Below, piece by piece: positions 1 to 8,650 of a DNA stretch of 64,000 nucleotides. How positions within the stretch are numbered: the stretch's first letter is position 1; each line of letters begins with the position of its first letter. The stretch comes from CAYPKW01 sp964411425 (GTDB lineage: Bacteria > Pseudomonadota > Alphaproteobacteria > Dongiales > Dongiaceae): assembly GCA_964411425.1 (NCBI GenBank), contig CAYPKW010000001.1, positions 54,000-117,999 of the forward strand. Reading direction: 5' to 3'. Under the pieces are notes generated by a model, which saw only the letters and a program-made list of their open reading frames with translations, had not been told where the DNA came from and did not search any database. The position numbers and the translations under genes were made by a program.

Positions 1-2
1 AT

Positions 3-299
3 ACCCTCGACGCCCTGATCGCCGCCGGGGCGGCCGGCAGCATCGACTTCGCCTTCATCGACGCCGACAAACAGAACTACGACGCCTATTACGAGCGCGT
101 GCTGACCCTGCTGCGCCCGGGCGGCCTCGTCGCCATCGACAACGTGCTGTGGAACGGCGCCGTCGCCGACCCGGCCAAGAGCGATCCCGACACCCAGGCA
201 ATCCGCGCGCTCAACGCCAAGATGAAGCGGGACGATAGGGTCAGCCTGAGCCTGGTGCCGATCGGCGACGGGCTGACGCTCGCGCGCCGGCGCGGCTGA
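3..299 (+). CDS. SAM-dependent O-methyltransferase, C-terminal part
   Basis: The gene runs in from the left edge, so only its last 98 codons are visible. The sequence reads FAFIDADKQNYDAYYE, then LLRPGGLVAIDNVLWNG. This is the acidic metal/SAM-binding stretch and following strand of class I cation-dependent O-methyltransferases (methyltransf_3, catechol/caffeoyl-CoA type). The family moves a methyl group from SAM to a catechol-like hydroxyl; the substrate cannot be told here. The end RVSLSLVPIGDGLTLARRR is the usual C-terminus of the family. A GC-rich palindrome with a T-run follows. Confidence 0.9.
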   Translation, partial: TLDALIAAGAAGSIDFAFIDADKQNYDAYYERVLTLLRPGGLVAIDNVLWNGAVADPAKSDPDTQAIRALNAKMKRDDRVSLSLVPIGDGLTLARRRG

Positions 300-339
300 A
301 TTCGACCGGCCGCGCGTCACCTTTCGGCAATATTATGAT

Positions 340-366
340 GTCGAGCGGCGCCGGCCGGCTTTTTTT
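340..366 (+). terminator. putative rho-independent terminator
   Basis: A GC-rich self-complementary stretch (GCCGGCCGGC near 349-358) is followed directly by seven T residues at 360-366. It lies 40 bases after the methyltransferase stop codon. The stem is imperfect, so this is a moderate call. Confidence 0.4.
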
Positions 367-491
367 GACGCTTAACACTAATTTCACGAAATCGCTTAAG
401 CCACCTTTTACGCCTCTCGGCCATGCTCGCTACAGAGCCGGCAATCTCGCCGACTCATGGCCGACCCCCGAGAAGCGGGGGGGAGGATGGC

Positions 492-794
492 ATGTGGAAG
501 AAAGTGGTTTGCTTGGCTCCCGCCGCGCTGGCATTGGTATCGCCGGCGGCCGCCCAGCCCGTGAGTTGCAGCACGCGCGCCGACGTGCTGACCGAGCTTT
601 CGCGCCAATACAGCGAGGCACCGGTCGCCATCGGGCTCGCCAGTAACGGCGGCCTCGTCGAGGTGCTGACCAGCTCCAAAGGCAGCACCTGGACGATCAT
701 CATCACCATGCCGAGCGGCACGAGCTGCCTGGTGGCGGCGGGCGAGAGCTGGCAGGACGTCATTCGCGTCGCGGCGGACGAGCCGCAGATTTAG
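492..794 (+). CDS. small secreted protein of unknown function
   Basis: This encodes a 100-residue protein. I chose the ATG at 492 because GGGAGGA lies just before it and the protein then starts with a clean signal peptide (MWKK, a hydrophobic run, cleavage after SPAAAQ). An in-frame ATG at 423 would bury the signal. The mature part has two cysteines (VSCSTRADVLTELSRQY and GTSCLVAAGESW), which may form a disulfide in the periplasm. I do not recognise a family. It stands alone, with a 190-base gap before it and 215 bases after. Confidence 0.7.
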   Translation: MWKKVVCLAPAALALVSPAAAQPVSCSTRADVLTELSRQYSEAPVAIGLASNGGLVEVLTSSKGSTWTIIITMPSGTSCLVAAGESWQDVIRVAADEPQI

Positions 795-1009
795 GGCGCG
801 GCCCCTTGCCGATAGCCGGGCGAGTCGAGCTTGCCCGGCGCTCGGGCGGCCGCACTCGGCCGCCCATGCTTCCGCGTTATGGATTCGATACCAATCCGTG
901 ATTTCCGTCCACGGACCGGATACGCGATCATCCGCCCCTATGCGGTGTCGGCCTGCCGGGGCGCTGGAACCCGGGTGCGCGACACGCGAATGCAGCACGG
1001 GAGAGTGAG

Positions 1010-1456
1010 ATGACGGCAATCAAATACATCAATCTGGCCGCCGGCTGTGCGGTACTGGGCCTAGCGTCCCTGCTCGGCGCCACCGCTGGAGCCGCGGACG
1101 GCGGCCTCGTGCTCAAGTCCGTCGAGGGCGTGCTCGCCCTGAGCCCGCTGCCGGCGGAAGCGCCCGTCCAGGTGTCCTGGACTGCCCTGGCCGGCAACAG
1201 CCAGGTCCTGGTGATGGAGGTAAGAAAGATCGTCTACCACCACCACGACGTGGAAGACCACATCGTCTATGTCGCTCGCGGCAAGGGCACGTTGCGGCTC
1301 GAGAACGGTACCCGTGATATTGCGGAGGGCGACATCATCGTCCTGCCGCACGGGGTCAAGCACGGCTTCGAGAGGTCCGGCGACGAGAATCTCGTGATTC
1401 TGGTGACCGGAACGCCCGGGTTCGAACCCGTGGCGGGCATCATCGCCGACGAATAG
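1010..1456 (+). CDS. exported cupin-domain protein
   Basis: A 148-residue protein with an N-terminal signal peptide (hydrophobic run to about residue 28, ending AGAADG). One cupin domain spans about residues 60-140. Cupin motif 1 is visible as YHHHDVEDHIVYVARGKGTL and motif 2 as GDIIVLPHGVKHGF; the histidines and acidic residue are the usual metal ligands. The substrate is unknown. The start follows GGGAGAGTGAG. The gene converges on the DUF192 gene, with a perfect 16-bp palindrome in the gap. Confidence 0.8.
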   Translation: MTAIKYINLAAGCAVLGLASLLGATAGAADGGLVLKSVEGVLALSPLPAEAPVQVSWTALAGNSQVLVMEVRKIVYHHHDVEDHIVYVARGKGTLRLENGTRDIAEGDIIVLPHGVKHGFERSGDENLVILVTGTPGFEPVAGIIADE

Positions 1457-1472
1457 GCCCGCGATCGCGGGC
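1457..1472. repeat. palindrome between convergent genes
   Basis: GCCCGCGATCGCGGGC is a perfect 16-base palindrome sitting directly after the cupin stop codon and 46 bases from the end of the convergent DUF192 gene. It could form a stem that ends transcription from both sides, but there is no T-run. Confidence 0.35.
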
Positions 1473-1518
1473 GCCGGACGCGGGCCTGGACTCCGGGCCG
1501 GCGCCGCGACACTGCCGA

Positions 1519-1983
1519 TCATTCCGCGAAGGCGGAATGGCGCACGCGGTCGCCCGGTTCGATGCCGATCCGGGCCGCAGTTCCGGCGGCGAGTTCGAGT
1601 ACGGCTCGCGCCGGTCCCTCGGAAGAGATCACCGTCGTGGACAACGGCACGGTGTACTCGACGAGGTTGACGACGCGCCCGTCGGCCGAGAGAAAGAGCA
1701 TATCGAGGGGCAGCAGCGTGTTCTTCATCCACATATGGATGACCCGGTCGTCGGGGTAGAGAAAAAGCATTCCCGCATCGGCAACGAGGCTGCGGCGGTA
1801 CATCAGCCCCTGGGCGCGCTGGGCCTCGGAGATCGCGATCTCCACCGCGAACTCGTGCCGGCCGCTGGCCGTCTCGATCGAGACCCGGCCAGCCTCGAAC
1901 GACACGATCTCCGCCGGCGAAGGCGCCGCCGCCAGTACGCCCGCCAGCGCGATGCCGGCGATGGCGCCTGCCCGTCGTTTCAT
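1519..1983 (-). CDS. DUF192 family exported protein
   Basis: A 154-residue protein. I chose the ATG at 1983 (MKRRAGAIAGIALAGVLA) because a signal peptide starts there and GGGAGCGG lies upstream; an in-frame ATG at 2019 is less likely. The DUF192 domain is clear: QRAQGLMYRRSLVADAGMLFLYPDD, HMWMKNTLLPLDMLFL and VLELAAGTAARIGIEPGDRV. Members are small periplasmic or surface proteins of unknown role, common in proteobacteria and archaea. It is transcribed alone, convergent with the cupin gene. Confidence 0.88.
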   Translation of the reverse strand: MKRRAGAIAGIALAGVLAAAPSPAEIVSFEAGRVSIETASGRHEFAVEIAISEAQRAQGLMYRRSLVADAGMLFLYPDDRVIHMWMKNTLLPLDMLFLSADGRVVNLVEYTVPLSTTVISSEGPARAVLELAAGTAARIGIEPGDRVRHSAFAE

Positions 1984-2117
1984 CCTAACCGCTCCCGCCG
2001 CCCTCTGGTGCAGGGCCAATCACTAGCCCGCACCAACGCTTGACTTCAAGGCGTCGATGCATGATGGCTGGCCCCGGCGCCGCTTCGGGTGCCGGCTTGC
2101 ACGGATAGGCGGCCGCA

Positions 2118-2576
2118 ATGACCTGCCGCGCCATCATGACCCCGCATCCGCAGACCCTGCGCGCCGAGGACACGGTCGGCGAGGCGGCGCGGCGCCTGCT
2201 CGCCGGCCGGTTCCACATGCTGCCCGTGGTGGACGCCGAGGGCCGCTACGTCGGGTCGTTCGGCGTCTTCGGCCTGATCGGCCTCCTCTTGCCCAGGGCC
2301 GCCACGCTCAACGCCCTGGTTCCCGATCTCGGTTTCATGGCCGACGACCACGCGGCCTTGCAGCGCCGCTTGGGTGAGCTCGCGCAAGAGCCGGTCGGGC
2401 GTCACATGCGCACCGACCTGCCGGTGCTGCGGCCGGAGACATCCATCGTCGAGGCGCTGCTGCTGTTTTACCGCAAGCGTTTCACCCTGCCGGTGGTCGA
2501 CGAGGCGACCGGGCGCCTCCTCGGCATCGTCTCCCCCTGGGACGCGCTCGCGGCGATCGCCAAGGGCCACCCATGA
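2118..2576 (+). CDS. CBS-domain pair protein
   Basis: A 152-residue cytoplasmic protein made almost wholly of two CBS motifs (about residues 7-60 and 97-150). The first reads IMTPHPQTLRAEDTVGEAARRLL...HMLPVVDAEGRYVG; the second RPETSIVEALLLFYRKRFTLPVVDEATGRLLGIVS. CBS pairs bind adenine nucleotides or metal ions and regulate a partner. Its stop overlaps the start of the permease gene (ATGA at 2573-2576), so the two are translationally coupled and this protein probably controls that permease. No catalytic domain is present. Confidence 0.85.
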   Translation: MTCRAIMTPHPQTLRAEDTVGEAARRLLAGRFHMLPVVDAEGRYVGSFGVFGLIGLLLPRAATLNALVPDLGFMADDHAALQRRLGELAQEPVGRHMRTDLPVLRPETSIVEALLLFYRKRFTLPVVDEATGRLLGIVSPWDALAAIAKGHP

Positions 2577-3904
2577 GCGAAACCGGCGTCCTGTTCGGCT
2601 GGGACCCGCTCTGGGTTGCGACCGGCATCCTCGTGCTCACCTACGCGACGATCGTGACCGAGCGGGTGAACCGCGCGGTGGTTGCCCTCGTGGGCGCCGG
2701 CGCCATGATCTTTTCCGGCGTCATCGACCAGGAGCGCGCCATCGAGGGCGAGGACTTCAACACCCTCGCGCTCCTCATCGGCATGATGGTGCTGGTGGCG
2801 ATCTCGCGGCGCTCCGGCATGTTCCAGTACCTCGCCGTCTGGGCGGCCAAGACCGCGCGCGGCAGCCCGTGGGCCATTCTGGCGCTGCTCACCGTCGTCA
2901 CCGCCGTCGTTTCCGCCTTGATCGACAACGTCACGACCGTGCTGCTGATCGCCCCCGTCACGCTCGTCATCACCGAACAATTGAAAGTGCCGCCCTACCC
3001 GTTCCTGTTCACCGAGATTCTCGCCTCCAACATCGGCGGCACGGCGACGCTCATCGGCGATCCGCCCAACATCCTGATCGGCTCGGCGGTGGGCTTGAGC
3101 TTCAACGATTTCGTCTTCAACCTGACCCCGGTCATCCTGGTCATCCTCGCGTTCCAGATCGCGATCAACCATGTCCTGTGGGGCCGCAGGATGCGCGCCG
3201 ACCCGGAGGCGCGGGCCCGCGTCATGGCGTTCAACGAAAGAGAGACCATCACCGATCGGCGTCTTCTGAAACAGTCGCTCGCGGTCTTCGGCCTCGTCGT
3301 TCTCGGATTCGTTTGCGCCCGCTTCATCCGCCAGGAGGCGGGCAGCATTGCGCTCGCCGGTGCCGCACTCCTTTTGCTGCTCGACTGCTGGCCGCGCGGC
3401 CGCGAACAGCAGACGCACCACGTCCACGCCACATTCGGCGAGGTGGAGTGGGTCACGATCTTCTTCTTCGTCGGGCTGTTTGCGGTCGTCGCCGGCGTCG
3501 AGCATGCGGGTCTCCTGCGGCTGATGGCCGACCATCTCATGGCGATCACCGGCGGCGATCTCACGGTCACGGCCATCGCCATCCTGTGGGCCTCGGCCGT
3601 GCTGTCGGCAATCATCGACAACATCCCGTTCGTCGCCACGATGATCCCGGTCGTCAAGGGCATGGCGCCCACCTTCGGCGGCCCCGAGGGATTGTTGCCG
3701 TTGTGGTGGTCGCTCTCGCTCGGCGCCTGCCTCGGCGGCAACGGCACCCTCATCGGCGCCAGCGCCAATCTCACCGTGGCCGGCATTGCCGAGCGCGCCG
3801 GGGTCCCCTTTCGGTTCATGACCTTCCTCGCGCTTGCTTTCCCGATGATGCTGATGAGCCTTGCCGTGAGCACGGTCTACGTCTATTTGCGCTATCTTAT
3901 CTGA
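2573..3904 (+). CDS. ArsB/NhaD-type (CitMHS/IT superfamily) permease
   Basis: A 443-residue integral membrane protein with about ten to eleven hydrophobic segments. It has the two related signatures of the ion-transporter superfamily: ALIDNVTTVLLIAPVT (about residue 115) plus NIGGTATLIGDPPNILIG, and AIIDNIPFVATMIPV plus GACLGGNGTLIGASANLTVAG in the second half. Members move Na+/H+, arsenite or dicarboxylates; the substrate cannot be read from sequence. No arsR or arsC is nearby. It overlaps the upstream CBS protein by four bases, which suggests regulation by nucleotide or ion level. Confidence 0.85.
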   Translation: MSETGVLFGWDPLWVATGILVLTYATIVTERVNRAVVALVGAGAMIFSGVIDQERAIEGEDFNTLALLIGMMVLVAISRRSGMFQYLAVWAAKTARGSPWAILALLTVVTAVVSALIDNVTTVLLIAPVTLVITEQLKVPPYPFLFTEILASNIGGTATLIGDPPNILIGSAVGLSFNDFVFNLTPVILVILAFQIAINHVLWGRRMRADPEARARVMAFNERETITDRRLLKQSLAVFGLVVLGFVCARFIRQEAGSIALAGAALLLLLDCWPRGREQQTHHVHATFGEVEWVTIFFFVGLFAVVAGVEHAGLLRLMADHLMAITGGDLTVTAIAILWASAVLSAIIDNIPFVATMIPVVKGMAPTFGGPEGLLPLWWSLSLGACLGGNGTLIGASANLTVAGIAERAGVPFRFMTFLALAFPMMLMSLAVSTVYVYLRYLI

Positions 3905-3929
3905 CCGGGGGACGAGGAAGAGGGACGCC

Positions 3930-4499
3930 ATGGACATCACCGGCGAGGTTCGGATCCCCGCCTCGCGCGATGCGGTGTGGCGCGCGCTCAACGACCCCGA
4001 GGTGCTGCGCCGCTGCATCCCCGGCTGCGAGCAGATCGACAAGCTCTCCGACACCGAGTTCGTCGCCAAGGTCACCGCCAGGGTGGGACCCGTCAAGGTG
4101 GGTTTCTCCGGCAAGGTGACGTTGTCCGACCTCGATCCGCCCAATGGCTATCGGATCAGCGGCGAGGGCCAGGGCGGCGCCGCCGGCTTCGCCAAGGGCG
4201 GCGCCGAGGTACGTCTTGCGCCGGACAACGGCGGCACCGTGCTCAGCTACCGCGCCTCGGCCGAGGTGGGCGGCAAGCTGGCGCAGATCGGCTCGCGCCT
4301 CATCGAAGGGACGGCGAGGAAGCTGGCCGCGGACTTCTTCGAGGCCTTCGCCGCCACGGTCGGCCCGCCGGCCGCGGCGGTTCCGGCCGCCGCACCGCTG
4401 GCGGAAGCGGCCCGCCCCGGTCTGCGACCCGTCGTCTGGATCGTCGGCCTCATCGTCATCGTCGTTCTTCTGCTGCTCCTCTTCGCCGTCGCACGCTAA
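3930..4499 (+). CDS. coxG: CoxG-like SRPBCC protein with C-terminal membrane anchor
   Basis: A 189-residue protein. Residues 1 to about 145 form the CoxG/SRPBCC domain (MDITGEVRIPASRDAVWRAL, VLRRCIPGCEQ, GGAEVRLAPDNGGTVLSYRASAEVGGKLAQIGSRLIEG). After an Ala/Pro-rich linker there is one strong membrane helix near residues 167-186 (VVWIVGLIVIVVLLLLLFAV). In Oligotropha (Afipia) CoxG helps anchor CO dehydrogenase to the membrane. Its place just before coxSLM supports the same role. RBS GGGGGACGAGGAAGAGGG is upstream. Confidence 0.85.
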   Translation: MDITGEVRIPASRDAVWRALNDPEVLRRCIPGCEQIDKLSDTEFVAKVTARVGPVKVGFSGKVTLSDLDPPNGYRISGEGQGGAAGFAKGGAEVRLAPDNGGTVLSYRASAEVGGKLAQIGSRLIEGTARKLAADFFEAFAATVGPPAAAVPAAAPLAEAARPGLRPVVWIVGLIVIVVLLLLLFAVAR

Positions 4500-4584
4500 A
4501 CCTCGCCGTCGCACCGAAGCCCGGATTCCTTCTGGCGAACGGCGCACGAATGCAGTGAGGTGGGCCATCCCGGAGCGACGAACG

Positions 4585-4830
4585 ATGACCGAGCGCTGTT
4601 ACGACGTAAAGGCGGAGTGGGACGCAGACGCCAGCGTATGGGTCGCGACGAGCGACGACGTCCCCGGCCTGGCCACAGGGGCCGACACACTCGACGCCCT
4701 CATCGAGAAGCTGAAGGTTGTGATTCCGGAGCTGCTGGAAGCCAACGGCCTGCTGCCCGACGGCGGCAGCGACATCGCATTCGCCGTCTCTGCGCACCGC
4801 AAGGAAATCGCGCCTCGCCTTCGCCCTTGA
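4585..4830 (+). CDS. DUF1902 family small protein
   Basis: An 81-residue protein starting at the ATG after GGAGCGACGAACG. It matches the DUF1902 pattern: YDVKAEWDADASVWVATSDDVPGLATGADTLDALIEKLKVVIPEL. This is the HicB-like beta-beta-alpha fold also seen in antitoxins. No HicA-type toxin is adjacent. It sits between coxG and coxS, 58 bases before coxS, so it may simply ride in the operon. The partner and role are unknown. Confidence 0.75.
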   Translation: MTERCYDVKAEWDADASVWVATSDDVPGLATGADTLDALIEKLKVVIPELLEANGLLPDGGSDIAFAVSAHRKEIAPRLRP

Positions 4831-4888
4831 CCTCATCCGGTGCACCGCCGACAATCGCCCCTGGGTTCGGGAGGGAGGACTGACGACC

Positions 4889-5356
4889 ATGCCCACCGTA
4901 TCGATGACGGTAAACGGCAAGGCGGTCTCGGCCGAGGTTGAGGCGCGCACGCTGCTGGTTCACTATATCCGCGAGAAACTCGGCCTCACTGGCACGCATG
5001 TGGGCTGCGACACCAGCCAATGCGGCGCCTGCGTCGTGCACCTGAACGGCAAGTCGGTGAAGTCCTGCACCGTGCTGGCGGTCCAGGCCGAGGGCGCCAA
5101 GGTGACCACGATCGAAGGTCTGGCGACCGACGGCCAGTTGCACCCCATGCAGGCCGCCTTCAAGGAGAACCACGGGCTGCAGTGCGGCTTCTGCACGCCC
5201 GGCATGGTGATGAGCGCCATCGACCTCGTGCGGCACAACCCGAGCCCCAGCGAGCGCGACGTGCGCGAATGGCTCGAAGGCAACATCTGCCGCTGCACCG
5301 GGTATCACAACATCGTCAAGGCCATCCTGGCCGGCGCGCAAGCGATGCGGAGGTAG
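4889..5356 (+). CDS. coxS: molybdenum hydroxylase [2Fe-2S] small subunit (CoxS)
   Basis: A 155-residue iron-sulfur subunit that passes electrons between the Mo site of CoxL and the FAD of CoxM. The N-terminal plant-ferredoxin-type cluster is ligated by Cys40, 45, 48 and 60 (VGCDTSQCGACVV...SC). The C-terminal helical cluster uses Cys99, 102, 134 and 136 (QCGFCTPG, ICRCTGY). All eight ligands are present and the length is typical. A strong RBS (GGGAGGGAGGA) precedes it; coxL starts four bases after its stop. Confidence 0.95.
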   Translation: MPTVSMTVNGKAVSAEVEARTLLVHYIREKLGLTGTHVGCDTSQCGACVVHLNGKSVKSCTVLAVQAEGAKVTTIEGLATDGQLHPMQAAFKENHGLQCGFCTPGMVMSAIDLVRHNPSPSERDVREWLEGNICRCTGYHNIVKAILAGAQAMRR

Positions 5357-5360
5357 GACC

Positions 5361-7727
5361 ATGGCAGACACAGGGATCGGCGCCTCGGTACGCCGCAAGG
5401 AAGACTTCCGCTTCCTCACCGGGCGCGGGCGCTACACGGACGACATCAACCGGCCGAACCAGGCCATCGCCTATTTCCTGCGTTCGCCGCACGCGCACGC
5501 CAAGGTGAAGTCGGTGGACGCGGCCGCGGCCAAGAAGTCGCCCGGCGTGGTCGCCGTCTTCACCGGGGCCGACATCGCCGCCGACAAGGTGGGCAGCCTC
5601 ATCTGCGGCTGGACGGTGAAGGACAAGCATGGCAACCCGCACAAGGCGCCGGCGCACCCGCCGCTCGCCAAGGACACGGTGCGCCACGTCGGCGACCAGG
5701 TCGCGGTGGTGATCGCGGACAGCCTGGCTCAGGCAAAGGACGCCGCGGAGAAGATCAAGGTGGACTACCAGGTCCTGCCGGCAGTGGTGGATACGGCGCG
5801 GGCGCTCGACCCCAAATCGCCGCAGGTTCACTCCGACGTGCCGGGCAATCTCTGCTACGACTGGGAGCTGGGCGACAAGGCGGCGGTCGAGGCCGCGTTC
5901 AAGAACGCGCATCACGTCGCCAAGCTCGACCTCGTCAACAACCGGCTCATCCCGAACGCCATCGAGCCGCGCGCCGCGATCGGCGAGTTCGACGCCGGCA
6001 ACGACAGCTATACCTGCTACAGCACCAGCCAGAACCCGCACGTGCTGCGGCTCATCCTGTGCGCCTTCGTCCTCGGCGTGCCGGAGCACAAGATGCGGGT
6101 GGTGGCGCCCGACGTGGGCGGCGGCTTCGGCTCCAAGATCTTCTGCTACGCCGAGGAAACGGTTTGCACCTGGGCCGCGCGCAAGGTGGGCCGGCCGGTG
6201 AAGTGGACGGCCGAGCGGTCCGAATCCTTCCTGTCCGACGCCCATGGCCGCGACCACGTGAGCCACGTCGAGTTGGCGCTCGACCGGAACGGAAAGTTCC
6301 TCGCCCTCAAGGTCGACACCATCGCCAGCATGGGCGCCTACCTCTCGACCTTCGCCACCTGCGTGCCGACGTACCTTTACGCCACGCTGCTCGCCGGCCA
6401 ATACACGACCCCCGCCGTGCACTGCAACGTGAAGGCGGTGTTCACCAATACCGCGCCCGTCGATGCCTACCGGGGCGCCGGGCGGCCGGAGGCCACCTTC
6501 GTGGTCGAGCGCATCGTCGAGGCGGCGGCCCGCGACATGAAGATCGACCCGGCGGAGCTGCGCCGGCGCAACTTCATCAAGCCGAGCCAGTTCCCGTACC
6601 AGACGCCGGTGGCGCTCCAGTACGACTCCGGCAACTACGAGCGGGCGCTGGACGAGGCCTTGAAGCTCATCGACTACAAGGGGTTCGCGACGCGCAAGGC
6701 GGAATCTGCCAAGCGCGGCAGGCTGCGCGGCATCGGCTTCTCGGCGTACATCGAGGCTTGCGGCATCGCCCCCTCGGCGGTGGTGGGCTCCTTGGGCGCC
6801 GGCGTCGGGTTGTGGGAGGCCGGGCACATCCGCTTCAATCCGACCGGCAGCGTCACCGTGTTCACCGGCTCGCACAGCCACGGCCAGGGTCACGAGACGA
6901 CCTTCGCCCAGATCGTCTCCGACGTGCTCGGCGTCGCCATCGAGAACATCGAGGTGGTGCACGGCGACACCGACCGCGTGCCCTTCGGCATGGGCACCTA
7001 CGGATCGCGCTCGGCCGCCGTGGGCGGCACCGCGCTGGTGAAGGCGGCGGACAAGATCATCGCCAAGGGCAAGAAGATCGCGGCCCACCTGCTGGAGGCC
7101 TCGGAGAACGACATCGCGTACTCGAAGGGCGTCTTCCGCGTCGCCGGCACCGACCGCTCCAAGACCATCGGCGAGATCGCTTTCGCCGCTTACGTGCCGC
7201 ACAACTACCCGGCCGGCGTCGAGCCCGGGCTCGACGAGACGGCGTTCTACGACCCCGCTAACTTCACCTACCCCGCCGGGGTGCACATTGCCGAGGTCGA
7301 GGTGGACCGGAAGACCGGCCGTGTGAAGGTCATGAACTGGGCGGCGGTGGACGACTTCGGCAAGGTGATCAACCCCATGGTGGTGGAAGGCCAGGTGCAC
7401 GGCGGCATCGCCCAGGGCATCGGCCAAGCGCTCCTGGAGGCTTGCGTCTACGACAAGAAGACCGGGCAGCTCCTGACCGGCTCCTACATGGACTACTGCA
7501 TGCCGCGCGCCGACGATTTCCCGAGCTTCAAGGTCGGCCTCACCGAGACGCCCTGCCCGCACAACGCGCTCGGCGTCAAGGGTTGCGGCGAGGCGGGCGC
7601 CATCGCCGCGCCGGCGGCCCTCATCAACGCGGTCACCGACGCCATTGGCGTGCGCCATCTCGACATGCCGGCCTCGCCGGAGCGGGTCTGGCAGGCGCTG
7701 CACCAGACCGCCCGCGCCGCCGAATAG
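5361..7727 (+). CDS. coxL: molybdenum hydroxylase large subunit, form II CoxL-like
   Basis: A 788-residue subunit holding the molybdopterin cytosine dinucleotide cofactor. Visible are GGGFGSK (253-259), the active-site loop AYRGAGR (369-375), GSHSHGQGHETTFAQI, and GVKGCGEAGAIAAPAA with the catalytic glutamate near 744. The loop is the form II type, not the AYXCSFR loop of proven (form I) aerobic CO dehydrogenases, so CO oxidation is uncertain and the true substrate may be another small molecule or heterocycle. It forms a tight operon with coxS (4-base gap) and coxM (10-base gap). Confidence 0.92.
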   Translation: MADTGIGASVRRKEDFRFLTGRGRYTDDINRPNQAIAYFLRSPHAHAKVKSVDAAAAKKSPGVVAVFTGADIAADKVGSLICGWTVKDKHGNPHKAPAHPPLAKDTVRHVGDQVAVVIADSLAQAKDAAEKIKVDYQVLPAVVDTARALDPKSPQVHSDVPGNLCYDWELGDKAAVEAAFKNAHHVAKLDLVNNRLIPNAIEPRAAIGEFDAGNDSYTCYSTSQNPHVLRLILCAFVLGVPEHKMRVVAPDVGGGFGSKIFCYAEETVCTWAARKVGRPVKWTAERSESFLSDAHGRDHVSHVELALDRNGKFLALKVDTIASMGAYLSTFATCVPTYLYATLLAGQYTTPAVHCNVKAVFTNTAPVDAYRGAGRPEATFVVERIVEAAARDMKIDPAELRRRNFIKPSQFPYQTPVALQYDSGNYERALDEALKLIDYKGFATRKAESAKRGRLRGIGFSAYIEACGIAPSAVVGSLGAGVGLWEAGHIRFNPTGSVTVFTGSHSHGQGHETTFAQIVSDVLGVAIENIEVVHGDTDRVPFGMGTYGSRSAAVGGTALVKAADKIIAKGKKIAAHLLEASENDIAYSKGVFRVAGTDRSKTIGEIAFAAYVPHNYPAGVEPGLDETAFYDPANFTYPAGVHIAEVEVDRKTGRVKVMNWAAVDDFGKVINPMVVEGQVHGGIAQGIGQALLEACVYDKKTGQLLTGSYMDYCMPRADDFPSFKVGLTETPCPHNALGVKGCGEAGAIAAPAALINAVTDAIGVRHLDMPASPERVWQALHQTARAAE

Positions 7728-7737
7728 GGAGGAAGCC

Positions 7738-8532
7738 ATGCACAACTTCAACTATCACCGGCCGAATTCCGTGGCGGACGCGGCGAAGCTGCTGTCCGGC
7801 GCCAAGGACGGCAAGCTGATGGCCGGCGGCATGACGCTGATTCCCACCTTGAAGCTGCGGCTCGCCTCGCCCTCGGATGTGATCGATCTCGCCGGGGTGG
7901 CCGAGTTGAGGGGCATCAAGGCCGAGGGCGGCGGCATTACCGTCGGCGCCGGTACCACCCACGCCGAGGTCGCCCATTCGGCCGAGGTGAAGCGGACGAT
8001 CCCGGCCTTGGCGGCGGTGGCCGAGAGCATCGGCGACCCGCAAGTGCGCCACCGCGGCACCATCGGCGGCTCGATCGCCAACGCCGATCCGGCGGCGGAC
8101 TATCCGGCCGCCATCGTCGGCCTCGACGCCACGATCGTCACCAACAAGCGCAGGATCAAGGCCGACGAATTCTTCAAGGGCATGTTCGAAACGGCGCTTC
8201 AAGACGGCGAGATCGTCACCGCCGTGAGCTTCCCTAAGCCGGAGAAGGCGGCCTACGCCAAGTTCCCCTCGCCCGCCTCGCGCTACGCCATGGTGGGGGT
8301 CATGGTGGCGAAGACCGGCGGCGGCGTGCGCGTCGCCGTCACCGGCGCCGGGCCGTCGGTGTTCCGCGTCAAGGAGATGGAGCAGGCGCTCACCAGGACC
8401 TTCTCGCCCGCCGCCGTCAAGGGCATCAAGGTGCCCGCCACGAACCTCAACAGCGACATCCACGGCAGCGCCGAGTATCGCGCCCACCTGGTCTCCGTCA
8501 TGGCCGGGCGCGCCGTCGCCGCCTGCGGCTGA
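7738..8532 (+). CDS. coxM: molybdenum hydroxylase FAD subunit (CoxM)
   Basis: A 264-residue flavoprotein subunit that takes electrons from CoxS and gives them to the quinone pool or another acceptor. FAD-binding signatures are AGGMTLIPTLKLR (29-41) and RGTIGGSIANADPAADYPAA (106 on). The C-terminal CO_deh_flav domain follows (VRVAVTGAGPSVFRVKEME). The ATG at 7738 follows GGGAGGAAGCC; an in-frame upstream ATG lies inside coxL and is rejected. The gene ends the SLM operon and a strong terminator follows. Confidence 0.93.
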   Translation: MHNFNYHRPNSVADAAKLLSGAKDGKLMAGGMTLIPTLKLRLASPSDVIDLAGVAELRGIKAEGGGITVGAGTTHAEVAHSAEVKRTIPALAAVAESIGDPQVRHRGTIGGSIANADPAADYPAAIVGLDATIVTNKRRIKADEFFKGMFETALQDGEIVTAVSFPKPEKAAYAKFPSPASRYAMVGVMVAKTGGGVRVAVTGAGPSVFRVKEMEQALTRTFSPAAVKGIKVPATNLNSDIHGSAEYRAHLVSVMAGRAVAACG

Positions 8533-8553
8533 ACGGCGCCTATCGAACGTTGT

Positions 8554-8588
8554 CGGCGGGGGGCCCTCGGTCCCCCGCCGTTTCTTTT
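8554..8588 (+). terminator. rho-independent terminator after coxM
   Basis: A perfect nine-base stem (CGGCGGGGG with CCCCCGCCG, 8554-8580) is followed by TTTCTTTT at 8581-8588. It begins 21 bases after the coxM stop codon and closes the coxG-S-L-M transcript. Confidence 0.85.
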
Positions 8589-8650
8589 GGCGCCGGGCGA
8601 ACGGCTCATTGGGGCTGGCCGGAGCGGTCTCCATCGGTCAAGTTGACGCC

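Noticed and set aside
5316..7751. 811-codon open frame on the minus strand opposite coxL
   Set aside because: It is the antisense shadow of coxL in high-GC DNA: low-complexity His/Val/Arg/Asp composition, no family motif, and coxL itself has full catalytic signatures.
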